Source of the DNA: Verrucomicrobiota bacterium
GTDB lineage: Bacteria; Verrucomicrobiota; Verrucomicrobiia; Limisphaerales; AV2
DNA: 8,661 bases
Direction of reading: 5' to 3'
NCBI GenBank assembly: GCA_003218935.1
Contig: QHPA01000051.1
Coordinates: 1-8,661, forward strand
In this document: positions 1-6,695 of the stretch, piece by piece
Layout of the letters: every line of letters starts with the position of its first letter
How positions within the stretch are numbered: the first letter of the stretch is position 1
The notes under the pieces: model-generated
What the model saw: only the letters and a program-made list of their open reading frames with translations
The model's database searches: none
What the model was told of the DNA's origin: nothing
Program-made: the position numbers and the translations under genes

Positions 1-57
1 CCTGCAACCGGAGAGTTGTCGTCTGCCTGGGCCGAACTGAACAAATTGAAATTATAG
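1..57 (+). CDS. C-terminal end of a probable DUF177 (YceD-like) protein, partial
   Basis: Frame 1 is open from the window edge to a TAG stop at 55-57 and gives 18 residues, PATGELSSAWAELNKLKL. A terminal W-A-x-L..L-K pattern resembles the conserved tail of DUF177/YceD proteins, which commonly end in a short 'W..L..L' motif. Position also supports this: DUF177 genes usually sit directly before rpmF in bacteria, and rpmF starts 11 bp downstream. In many bacteria the protein is linked to 23S rRNA and ribosome accumulation, but its exact role is not settled. With only 18 residues visible, the identification rests mainly on gene order. Confidence 0.5.
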   Translation, partial: PATGELSSAWAELNKLKL

Positions 58-68
58 AGACTGAATTT

Positions 69-257
69 ATGGGCGTACCCAAGCGAAAACCATCGCGCAG
101 CCGCCAACGCATGCGCCGGGCGTATAACAGCGTGCTGAAACTGCCTCAGTTGAGCACCTGCCCGCAGTGCGCGGCTCCTTATGTCCCACACCGGGTGTGC
201 CCGGCCTGTGGTTACTACAAAGGCCGCCAGGTAGTGACGGTAGAGGCCCCGGCCTGA
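69..257 (+). CDS. rpmF: 50S ribosomal protein bL32
   Basis: The 62-residue product is a structural protein of the large ribosomal subunit. The N-terminus M-G-V-P-K-R-K-P-S-R-S-R is the family signature (usually MAVPKRKTS.SR). A zinc-ribbon follows with four cysteines, C31-x2-C34 and C44-x2-C47, the second pair inside PHRVCPACGYYKGR. This is therefore the Zn-binding (C+) form, not the zinc-independent paralogue made under zinc starvation. The length is normal for the family. The ATG at 69 is preceded by a weak purine stretch (AGAGA, 57-61) rather than a clear Shine-Dalgarno. It follows a probable DUF177 gene and precedes plsX, the usual bacterial order, and is probably co-transcribed with both. 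Confidence 0.97.
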   Translation: MGVPKRKPSRSRQRMRRAYNSVLKLPQLSTCPQCAAPYVPHRVCPACGYYKGRQVVTVEAPA

Positions 258-306
258 TTGCCGGTTTTAGAGCGCGGATGCGGAATTGTTCCCTCTGCGC
301 TCTTTT
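249..306 (+). promoter_or_regulatory. Tandem small stem-loops between rpmF and plsX (possible attenuator)
   Basis: Two inverted repeats fill the short rpmF-plsX gap. The first is CCGGC (249-253) pairing with GCCGG (260-264), followed at once by TTTT (265-268); it overlaps the rpmF stop codon. The second is AGAGCGC (269-275) pairing with GCGCTCT (297-303), followed by TTT (304-306), with a 21-nt loop. The second ends only a few bases before the plsX ATG at 312. The layout could act as a leaky terminator or attenuator that sets the ratio of ribosomal protein to lipid enzyme. Both stems are short and one loop is long, so this is a suggestion only. Confidence 0.3.
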
Positions 307-311
307 GCTTT

Positions 312-2324
312 ATGCGAATCGTAGTGGATGTCATGGGTGGCGACCACGGCTGTGAGGTTGTCATCGAGGGCGTCAAAATCGCGCTCCACGCCTGCAACAA
401 AATCTCCGGGCTTTGCCTCGTGGGTGACGAAGCACAGATCCGGGCGGCGATGACCGAAGCTCGCCTTCAGGACGACCGCGTCAAAATCGTTCACGCCACC
501 GAAGTGCTCACGATGGAGGACAAGCCACTCGACGTCCTGCGCAAGAAAAAGGACTGCTCCATGGCTCGCGCCTTGGAGCTGGTCAAGCAAGGCCAGGGCG
601 ACGCGATGATTTCGCGCGGCAACACCGGCGGTCTGATGGCCGCGGCAACGGTCAAGCTTCGCCCGTTGGAAAACGTCGAGCGTCCGGCGATCGCCACCGT
701 GCTTCCAACACCGCAAAAATATTTTCTCTTGTTGGACGCCGGCGCCAATGCCGAGTGCAGGCCCCTGCACCTGGCGCAATTCGCCATTATGGGCAGCGTC
801 TATTCGCGGGAAATCCTCGGCAATGCAAACCCGCGCGTTGGCATTCTGAGCAACGGCAAAGAGGAGATGAAAGGTAACGACCTGACACGCGAAGCGGTGG
901 AGCTATGCCGGCAGCTTGACCTGAATTTTCTGGGCTACGTGGAAGGACACGATTTGTTTGAAGACCAGGTGGACGTTGTGGTCAGCGATGGTTTCATCGG
1001 GAACATCGTCCTGAAAACATGCGAGAGCATGGGCAAAGCAATCCGCGTGATGTTGGAGACGGAGTTGACCCGTAATCCGCTTCGCAAATTCGGCGCAGCT
1101 TTGGCTTATGGCGGGCTGCGTTCGATCAAGCGCCGGATGAACGCGGACAACTATGGCGGCGCGCCGCTGCTGGGCCTGAATGGCACGGTGATCAAGGCTC
1201 ATGGTTCTGCGCGCGCCCTCGCCATCAAAAACGCCATTCGCGTCGGCACCGAGACCATTCAACACAGCATTAACAGGCTCATTACCCAGGAGATTGCCAG
1301 AGCAAAAGAACGGCTTGCCACGGGCGCGAAGCATGGTTTTCGGGGCCGGACTTGCTCCATCACAGCGGTCGGCTCTTACGTGCCGGAAAAAATTCTGACC
1401 AATGCCGATCTGGAAAGAATGGTGGACACTTCCGACGAGTGGATCACCACCCGCACCGGCATCAAGCAGCGGCGCATCGCCGCGGCCAACGAACACACTT
1501 CCCACATGGCGGCCAAAGCAGCGTTGCGCGCCATGGCCAAGGGCGGCATCTCCCCCGAACAAATTGACCTCATCATCGTGGCGACGATTACCCCGGACAT
1601 GCCGTTTCCGGCGACGGCCTGCCTGGTCCAGCAACAAATCGGCGCTTATCGCGCGGCGGCATTCGACATCGAAGCCGCCTGTTCGGGTTTCATTTATGCG
1701 CTTGAAATCGGCCAGCAGTTCATCATGTCGCGCACCTACGACACCGTGCTGGTCATCGGCGCGGAAAAGCTCTCAGCCATTGTCGATTGGACCGATCGCA
1801 ACACGTGCGTCTTGTTCGGTGACGGCTCGGGCGCGGCCATTTTGCAAAGTCGCCCCAAGGCACATGGTTTGTTGACGGCGTGTATGGGCGCGGACGGCAA
1901 CAAAGCCGATCTTCTGTCGATGCCGGGTGGCGGTTGCCGTTGTCCCGCCACGGCGGATTCCGTGTCCGCCCGGCTGCACTTTTTGCGGATGGAAGGCAAG
2001 GAAACGTTCAAAAACGCGGTGAATGCGATGTACACGGCAGCGCAGGAATCCCTGCGTCGTTGCGAACTCTGCATCTCGCGGATCAAGTGCGTCATCCCGC
2101 ACCAGGCCAACCAGCGGATCATTGAAGCGGTCGGCGAACGGCTGGGCGCAAAACCCGAACAGGTCTTCGTTAACCTCGATCGATACGGCAACACCTCCGC
2201 CGCTTCGGTCGCCATCGCTCTGGACGAAGCGGTTGAGTCCGGACGGATTCAGCGCGGGGATTTGATTTTGCTGATGGTGTTTGGCGCGGGACTGACCTGG
2301 GGCGCCGCTGTCATCGAGTGGTAA
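312..2324 (+). CDS. plsX-fabH: Fused phosphate acyltransferase PlsX / beta-ketoacyl-ACP synthase III FabH
   Basis: One 670-residue frame holds two full enzymes. Residues 1 to about 330 are PlsX, which converts acyl-ACP to acyl-phosphate for phosphatidic acid synthesis. Visible landmarks are VDVMGGDHG (5-13), GNTGGLMAA (103-111), LDAGANAECRPLHLAQFA (141-158), the SDGFIGNIVLKT stretch (225-236) and YGGAPLLGLNG (281-291). Residues about 348-670 are FabH, which condenses acyl-CoA with malonyl-ACP to start fatty acid synthesis. Its triad is present: C457 in EAACSGF, H597 in PHQAN, N627 in YGNTSAAS; the end FGAGLTWGAAVIEW is typical. The linker (about 325-348) contains no in-frame ATG, GTG or TTG, so FabH has no obvious start of its own. 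ATG 312 is chosen because PlsX proteins begin MRIxxDxMGGD; a TTG at 258 would add 18 unrelated residues. No clear Shine-Dalgarno is seen. A sequencing indel joining two genes remains possible. Confidence 0.93.
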   Translation: MRIVVDVMGGDHGCEVVIEGVKIALHACNKISGLCLVGDEAQIRAAMTEARLQDDRVKIVHATEVLTMEDKPLDVLRKKKDCSMARALELVKQGQGDAMISRGNTGGLMAAATVKLRPLENVERPAIATVLPTPQKYFLLLDAGANAECRPLHLAQFAIMGSVYSREILGNANPRVGILSNGKEEMKGNDLTREAVELCRQLDLNFLGYVEGHDLFEDQVDVVVSDGFIGNIVLKTCESMGKAIRVMLETELTRNPLRKFGAALAYGGLRSIKRRMNADNYGGAPLLGLNGTVIKAHGSARALAIKNAIRVGTETIQHSINRLITQEIARAKERLATGAKHGFRGRTCSITAVGSYVPEKILTNADLERMVDTSDEWITTRTGIKQRRIAAANEHTSHMAAKAALRAMAKGGISPEQIDLIIVATITPDMPFPATACLVQQQIGAYRAAAFDIEAACSGFIYALEIGQQFIMSRTYDTVLVIGAEKLSAIVDWTDRNTCVLFGDGSGAAILQSRPKAHGLLTACMGADGNKADLLSMPGGGCRCPATADSVSARLHFLRMEGKETFKNAVNAMYTAAQESLRRCELCISRIKCVIPHQANQRIIEAVGERLGAKPEQVFVNLDRYGNTSAASVAIALDEAVESGRIQRGDLILLMVFGAGLTWGAAVIEW

Positions 2325-2330
2325 GCCCAT

Positions 2331-2361
2331 GCGTTGACGTAAACGCAGTATATGATAGATT
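2331..2361 (+). promoter_or_regulatory. Candidate promoter with overlapping palindrome upstream of the PilZ-like gene
   Basis: In the 60-bp gap after fabH, TTGACG (2334-2339) matches a sigma-70-like -35 box, and TAGATT (2356-2361) lies 16 bp downstream as a modest -10. The -35 is embedded in a near-perfect 16-bp palindrome, GCGTTGACGTAAACGC (2331-2346), with 14 of 16 positions symmetric. This could be an operator or a small hairpin. Transcription would begin around 2368, giving a leader of about 17 nt before ATG 2385. A separate promoter here would fit the change of function from lipid synthesis to pilus genes. Confidence 0.35.
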
Positions 2362-2384
2362 AAGTCAGCCGAACGAAAATCGAC

Positions 2385-2711
2385 ATGAGCACAAGCAAAC
2401 TTGATACTTCCGGAGTCTTCCAGCCTGTCACCGTCAAATCCGACCGGACCACTTTGAACCTGCCGCAGGCCGCCGTGCGCATTCGGAAAAACGGCATTGA
2501 GTTTCGCGCGCCGACGCCGATTCCAGTCTGGACCGAAATGACAGTCTGCTTGCAGTCTGCGGGCGGAAGCAAAAAAGTCAACTGCACCGGCATCGTCGTG
2601 GCGTGCGAAGGAAATCGGCACGCAGGTTATGCAGTGTCGATGCTGCTGATGAATCTCTCCCGCCAGTCGCAGGAACGGCTGAATCTGCTCGCTTACTCCC
2701 AACTGGCCTGA
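2385..2711 (+). CDS. PilZ-like domain protein
   Basis: The 108-residue, single-domain product has no signal peptide or membrane segment. Residues about 30-100 follow the PilZ beta-barrel pattern: a KNGIEFRAPTPIP strand-turn (35-47), a hydrophobic strand with TVCLQ, then CTGIVVACEG (67-76), a final strand GYAVSMLLMNLS (81-92) and a short helix SQERLNLLAY. The usual c-di-GMP residues are not evident. There is no RxxxR near the N-terminus, and the D/NxSxxG motif is reduced to RKNGI. It may therefore resemble Pseudomonas PilZ, which works by protein contacts instead of nucleotide binding. The stop is 22 bp before the pilT-type ATG, so the two genes are almost certainly co-transcribed, which supports a pilus-related role. 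No Shine-Dalgarno is seen before ATG 2385. The family call is by pattern only and could be wrong. Confidence 0.55.
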   Translation: MSTSKLDTSGVFQPVTVKSDRTTLNLPQAAVRIRKNGIEFRAPTPIPVWTEMTVCLQSAGGSKKVNCTGIVVACEGNRHAGYAVSMLLMNLSRQSQERLNLLAYSQLA

Positions 2712-2733
2712 GTCGCGCCGGTTGGTGGTCGAG

Positions 2734-3822
2734 ATGGAACTCCTCCAGCGTATTTTGCAAACCGCCATCGACGGCGGCGCATCCGATATTCACCTCAAGA
2801 TCGGCGCGCCGGTCGTTTTCCGCATCAACCGCCAGCTCGTGGCCATCGAGGCGCCCGCGCCCGCGCTCGAATGGATGAATAAAGTTGTGGATACCATTGT
2901 GCCGCGCCATTTGAAGAAGCGGCTCGAGGAAGACCACGAAATTGATTTTTCCTACTTTCTTCCGGGCGTCGGCCGATTTCGCACCAACCTGTTTCAACAG
3001 CGCGGGGAGCACTGCCTCTCCATGCGCTACGTGAAAACCAAGATTCCGAGCTTCGCTGAACTGGGGCTGCTCGACATTTTGAAAAGAATCGCAGAATCAC
3101 CGCGCGGCATCGTGCTGTTGTCCGGCCCGACCGGTTGTGGCAAGTCCACAACTCTGGCGGCGATGGTCGAGCACATTAATGCCAATTTCAAAAAGCACAT
3201 TGTTGCGCTGGAGGACCCGATCGAGTTCGTGTTTGAAGACAACCAGTCGGTCATCGAGCAGCGGGAGATCGGGTTGGACACGCTCTCCTTCGAATACGGA
3301 CTCAAACACATTTTGCGGCAGGACCCCGACATCATCATGATCGGCGAAATGCGGGACGCGGTCAGCTTCTCCGCCGCCATGAGCGCCGCCGACACGGGCC
3401 ACCTCGTGCTTTCGACGTTGCACACGACCAACTCGGCGCAAGCCGTCGGACGCACTCTGGATTTTTTCAAGCCCGATGAGCGCGACCAGGTCCGCCGCCA
3501 AATGGCCGCCACGTTGCAAGCCGTCGTTTGTCAGCGCATGGTCAACACGCTCAACGGCGGCGTCATACCGGCGCTGGAGATTATGATCAACACTGCCACG
3601 GTCAGAAAACTCATTGAAGAGAACCGGCTTGAGAAACTTCCCGCGGCCATTGAAACCGGGATCGAAGACGGGATGCAGAACTTCAACCAGGCGCTCTACA
3701 ATCTCGTCAAGGAACGGAAAATCACCGAGAAGGAAGCGCTCGCCAAGGCGACCAATCCGCAGGCGCTGGAGATGAATTTCAAAGGCATCTTCCTTGACGA
3801 AGCCCGCCGCATCCTGACCTAG
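2734..3822 (+). CDS. pilT: PilT/PilU-type type IV pilus retraction ATPase
   Basis: The 362-residue cytoplasmic ATPase belongs to the GspE/PilT secretion-ATPase family and would power pilus disassembly and twitching. The N-terminal domain begins ELLQRILQTAIDGGASDIHLKIG (2-24), the standard PilT opening with the SDIH motif. The Walker A is GPTGCGKST (131-139), the Asp box lies around ALEDPIEFVFED (158-169), and the Walker B region is DPDIIMIGEMRD (197-208). The His box is around SAADTGHLVLSTLHTT (217-232), and a MAATLQAVVCQRM segment (257-269) follows. The length is normal. The C-terminal AIRNLIRE element of classical PilT is altered to TVRKLIEE (289-296), which makes a PilU-like or divergent PilT possible. 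ATG 2734 is preferred over TTG 2722 because PilT homologues start right at this helix. It forms an operon with the preceding PilZ-like gene. No pilB, pilC or major pilin is next to it. Confidence 0.93.
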   Translation: MELLQRILQTAIDGGASDIHLKIGAPVVFRINRQLVAIEAPAPALEWMNKVVDTIVPRHLKKRLEEDHEIDFSYFLPGVGRFRTNLFQQRGEHCLSMRYVKTKIPSFAELGLLDILKRIAESPRGIVLLSGPTGCGKSTTLAAMVEHINANFKKHIVALEDPIEFVFEDNQSVIEQREIGLDTLSFEYGLKHILRQDPDIIMIGEMRDAVSFSAAMSAADTGHLVLSTLHTTNSAQAVGRTLDFFKPDERDQVRRQMAATLQAVVCQRMVNTLNGGVIPALEIMINTATVRKLIEENRLEKLPAAIETGIEDGMQNFNQALYNLVKERKITEKEALAKATNPQALEMNFKGIFLDEARRILT

Positions 3823-3836
3823 ACCAGTTACCAAAA

Positions 3837-3885
3837 GAAATTCCCGAAATGAAACCGAACCTCGAACGGCTCCGCTCACCCTTCC
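3837..3885 (+). repeat. Intergenic repeat, copy A (between pilT and waaA)
   Basis: Positions 3837-3858 match 8075-8096 at 21 of 22 bases, sharing an unbroken CCGAAATGAAACCGA. After a short divergent spacer, TCGAA (3862-3866) matches 8100-8104, and 3868-3885 matches 8113-8130 at 16 of 18 (GGCTCC.CTCACCCT.CC). Copy A lies in the 65-bp gap between two convergent genes, pilT (+) and waaA (-). It carries only the left part of the element seen in copy B and lacks its hairpin arms. Both copies begin shortly after the stop of a plus-strand gene. I found no T-rich terminator in this gap. Confidence 0.75.
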
Positions 3886-3887
3886 AG

Positions 3888-5216
3888 TCACCATTGCGGC
3901 GCGACGTATAGTTCGCCGCCTTCGAGGTGTTTCACGATCAGATCTACCGTGCGCTCGATTGCGCCACGGTTTTCGCGCACCACCTTCAGTGCGTTCCCGC
4001 CTAGCGCCTCGCGACGCTTTTCATCAGCGAGCAACTCGCCGAGAGTTTTCTCCAGTTCGGCGGCGTCCCCCACCTGCACGGCGCCGTTTCCTTTTAAAAA
4101 AGCCTCTACAATCGCCGCGAAGTTTTGCATGTTTGGTCCGAACACGACCGGTTTGCCAAACGCAGCCGGCTCGACGGGATTTTGCCCGCCTTCACCGCAT
4201 AAACTTTTTCCAACAAAAATAACGGTGGCGTGTTCGTAAAAATAGCGGAGCTCGCCCGTGGTGTTGACCAGCAGGCATTCCACCTGACCCGGTTTGAACC
4301 TGGCGCTCGCGGTGATTTCGCTGCGATAGACGAACCTTACGCCGCGAGCGCCGAGTTCCTGGCCCACTTCCTTGCCACGCTCGTAATGACGCGGGACCAA
4401 CACCAGGAAGAGGTCACGAAATTCCTGACGCAAGCGCAGAAACTGTTCGGCGACGATGGCCTCCTCCCCGGCGTGCGTGCTGCCGCAGACGAGCAGGGGC
4501 GCCTCCGCCGGCACGCCGAGCTGTCGTAAAAGGAACGGCACGTCGAGCAATCGGGGCTCGTCGAGTTTCGCGGCGTCGAATTTCAGGTTGCCGACCACGC
4601 TGATTGCCTCGGGGCGACAGCCAAGCCAGCGCAGCCGCGCGGCGTCCGTTTCGTTCTGAGCCCCCACGCCGGTGAACGCGGCAAACAAATCACGAAACAG
4701 AAAACCAAACCGTTGGTAGCCGCGATAGGAGCGATTGGACAACCGGGCGTTGACGAGAAACAGCGGAATATTCCTGTCGCGCAGCCGCCAGATGAAGTTC
4801 GGCCAGATTTCTGCTTCCACGAGCACCACGGCTTCGGGATTAATCATGCTCAACGCGCGGCAAACGCACTTGCTGTAGTCGATGGGATAGTAAACCTTCT
4901 CGACGTGCGACGGCAGCTTGCGCTGGAGTTCGCCCATGCCAGTCGAAGTAGTGGTGGAGACGAGGATTTTGAGGTTGGGCACGCGCGGCTCCAGCGCGCG
5001 GATGAGCTGTGTGCAGACGTTGACCTCGCCGACGCTCACCGCGTGCAGCCAGAGCGTATGGCGGTTGGTCAGCGATTGCTTGAACTGGGCGTCATATTGG
5101 CCGAATCGCTGGCCAAAACCGCGCCGCCAATTGCCCCGCCGCCACATTTTCAAAAAGTAATAAGGCGCCGAGATGCAGAAGAAAATCGCGAACAAAATGT
5201 TGTAAAGGGAACGCAT
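3888..5216 (-). CDS. waaA: 3-deoxy-D-manno-octulosonic acid (Kdo) transferase
   Basis: The 442-residue glycosyltransferase (GT30) adds Kdo from CMP-Kdo to the lipid A precursor at the inner membrane, so the organism should make LPS. An N-terminal hydrophobic anchor is seen at residues 4-22. WLHAVSVGE (56-64) supplies the proposed catalytic base E64. The family motifs VYYPIDY (108-114), VEAEIWPN (133-140), VNARLSNRSYRGY (155-167) and VGNLKFD (208-214) follow. The C-terminal Rossmann domain shows GSTHAGEE (245-252), LVPRHYER (273-280), NTTGELRYFYEHA (318-330) and FVGKSLCGEGGQNPVEPAAFGKP. In the last motif the common GGHN is GGQN (343-346). Length is normal. The start ATG (5214-5216) has AGGG a few bases upstream. 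The antiporter gene lies 60 bp upstream on the same strand, so the two may share a transcript. No lpx or other Kdo genes are adjacent. Confidence 0.96.
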   Translation of the reverse strand: MRSLYNILFAIFFCISAPYYFLKMWRRGNWRRGFGQRFGQYDAQFKQSLTNRHTLWLHAVSVGEVNVCTQLIRALEPRVPNLKILVSTTTSTGMGELQRKLPSHVEKVYYPIDYSKCVCRALSMINPEAVVLVEAEIWPNFIWRLRDRNIPLFLVNARLSNRSYRGYQRFGFLFRDLFAAFTGVGAQNETDAARLRWLGCRPEAISVVGNLKFDAAKLDEPRLLDVPFLLRQLGVPAEAPLLVCGSTHAGEEAIVAEQFLRLRQEFRDLFLVLVPRHYERGKEVGQELGARGVRFVYRSEITASARFKPGQVECLLVNTTGELRYFYEHATVIFVGKSLCGEGGQNPVEPAAFGKPVVFGPNMQNFAAIVEAFLKGNGAVQVGDAAELEKTLGELLADEKRREALGGNALKVVRENRGAIERTVDLIVKHLEGGELYVAPQW

Positions 5217-5276
5217 GGCCCTATCGCGAACCTGAAACTATCTGTCACAAAACCTCGCTGGTCTGCCAAGAAGAAT

Positions 5277-6695
5277 TCAACGGAAAAAAATCCACCAGAC
5301 GATCAGCAGCATCGGCACCATGCAGAACAGCGTGTATTTGAAAACGAAACCTAAAAAGGTCGGTGTGTTGACCTTTTGCTGGTCGGCCATGGCCTTGACC
5401 ATGAAGTTCGGGCCGTTGCCGAGGTAGGTATTCGCGCCGAAAAAGACCGCGCCGACGCTGACCGCCAGAATGTATTTGTTGAAAGCCTGGTTGCCCAGAA
5501 GGAAGCAGATTTCAACCTCATCTTCGCTCACCGTTTTATTGAGCAAGTCCGCGGCGTGGTACTTCTGCAGGGCGACAAAAGTGTTTTTAACGTGTTCCGC
5601 GTGCGGTCCGGTGAGATTGGCCAGGTCGGCGCCGCCGGTTTGCACCAAATGCTGGACCTGGCTTACGACCTCGGGGTTGATGAACGCACCGAAAATCGCG
5701 TTCAGAAAACTGAGGTAGGTTGGAGCGTTGTCCAGCACACTGGAAAGCGCGCCGCTGCTCCAATAGAAAAAGGCCGGTGTGGGACTGCCCAACTTGCCGG
5801 CGTTGGCCTTCAACCAGTCCAGCGCGGGCATCATCGTGAAGAAGATTCCCGCGAACAAAATGGCTACTTCCTGGATCGGATGAAAATTGAAATGGTTCGC
5901 TTCGTGGATTGATTTTCGGGTCGTGAAATAGGAGCCGGCCGCCGCCGTGACCATCAACGCCTCGCGCAGGAACGGGGGATCGTGCGTGAACACCGCGCCC
6001 AGGACCACCACCAGAAAGAACAGGTTCGCCAGGCCATCGAAACGCCAGACATCGTGCGGCTCCGCGAGCCTGCTTCGAACTTCTGCGGGCGCGCGCAGGT
6101 AGTTGCGATAATCAACCGCATAGAACATCGCCAGCAGCACCGCCAGCCCAACGCACCAGATCGGCCAGCAATGTTCGGCGACCCACCAGAATGGAATGCC
6201 CTGCAGGTAACCAAGAAACAACGGCGGGTCGCCAATCGGCGTGAGACAGCCGCCCACGTTGGAGATGATGAAGATAAAAAAAACGACGTGATGCGCCGTG
6301 AGACGGTATTTGTTCATCCGCAGCCAGGGTCGGATCAGCAGCATGGACGCGCCGGTGGTCCCGAAAAGATTGGCAAATACCGCGCCGATGAACAGGAACA
6401 CCAGGTTGGCCAGCGGCGTCGCTTCGCCTTTCACATTGATGTGAATGCCGCCGGAGACGACGAACAGCGAGCCGATCAAAACGATGAAGCTGGCGTATTC
6501 GACTGCAGTGGACCGGATTCGATCGTAGTTGTTCAGCCCAACCAGATAATAAAGCAGGGTCACCGCCCCCAACGCATAAGCCACCTTCGGATAATGTTTG
6601 CGCCACCAGCCCGCGCAACACAACGGCCCCAAAGCGATGGTGGCGAGCAGAATTCCAAACGGCAAAATCATCCAGGGGTTAACGGGATGTTCCAT
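5277..6695 (-). CDS. ArsB/NhaD-superfamily ion transporter (CitMHS_2 / Na+:H+ antiporter type)
   Basis: The 472-residue inner-membrane protein has roughly 11-12 predicted hydrophobic segments arranged as two related halves. First-half signature: NVGGCLTPIGDPPLF (146-160), which corresponds to the TPIGDP re-entrant loop of NhaD-like antiporters. The second-half counterpart is SSVLDNAPTYLSFL (318-331), and GNGPNFMVKAM (426-436) is the late motif. Residues about 339-396 form a hydrophilic insertion in the second half, rich in charged and polar residues. Relatives are annotated variably as sodium:proton antiporter or putative citrate transporter, and the substrate cannot be decided from sequence alone. 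Na+/H+ exchange is my preferred reading. ATG 6693-6695 gives an M-E-H-P start before the first membrane helix. Upstream (on the minus strand) a TTGACC with an 18-bp spacer to TAGCCT is a weak promoter candidate that would give an almost leaderless mRNA. Confidence 0.85.
   Translation of the reverse strand: MEHPVNPWMILPFGILLATIALGPLCCAGWWRKHYPKVAYALGAVTLLYYLVGLNNYDRIRSTAVEYASFIVLIGSLFVVSGGIHINVKGEATPLANLVFLFIGAVFANLFGTTGASMLLIRPWLRMNKYRLTAHHVVFFIFIISNVGGCLTPIGDPPLFLGYLQGIPFWWVAEHCWPIWCVGLAVLLAMFYAVDYRNYLRAPAEVRSRLAEPHDVWRFDGLANLFFLVVVLGAVFTHDPPFLREALMVTAAAGSYFTTRKSIHEANHFNFHPIQEVAILFAGIFFTMMPALDWLKANAGKLGSPTPAFFYWSSGALSSVLDNAPTYLSFLNAIFGAFINPEVVSQVQHLVQTGGADLANLTGPHAEHVKNTFVALQKYHAADLLNKTVSEDEVEICFLLGNQAFNKYILAVSVGAVFFGANTYLGNGPNFMVKAMADQQKVNTPTFLGFVFKYTLFCMVPMLLIVWWIFFR

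Noticed and set aside
258..311. TTG 258 as the start of plsX
   Set aside because: It would begin immediately after the rpmF stop, add 18 residues not found on PlsX proteins, and run through the stem-loop. ATG 312 gives the canonical MRI..D.MGGD opening.
903..1637. Minus-strand open frame of 244 codons inside plsX-fabH
   Set aside because: Fully antisense to a coding region with conserved catalytic motifs; no recognisable protein features.
1773..2768. Long minus-strand open frame (331 codons) opposite fabH and the PilZ-like gene
   Set aside because: It lies antisense to well-supported genes, spans an intergenic gap, and its arginine/histidine-rich translation shows no family motif. It is a by-product of GC-rich codon bias.
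3097..3894. Minus-strand open frame of 265 codons opposite pilT
   Set aside because: Mirror of the pilT coding sequence; no domain pattern and it overlaps the end of waaA.
3896..3919. GCGGCG/CGCCGC inverted repeat near the end of waaA as a terminator
   Set aside because: It is a 6-bp stem within coding sequence with no T tract in either direction; best explained by chance in GC-rich DNA.
4713..5354. Plus-strand open frame of 213 codons opposite waaA
   Set aside because: Antisense to a clear Kdo transferase and crosses its start and the neighbouring gap; low-complexity charged translation.
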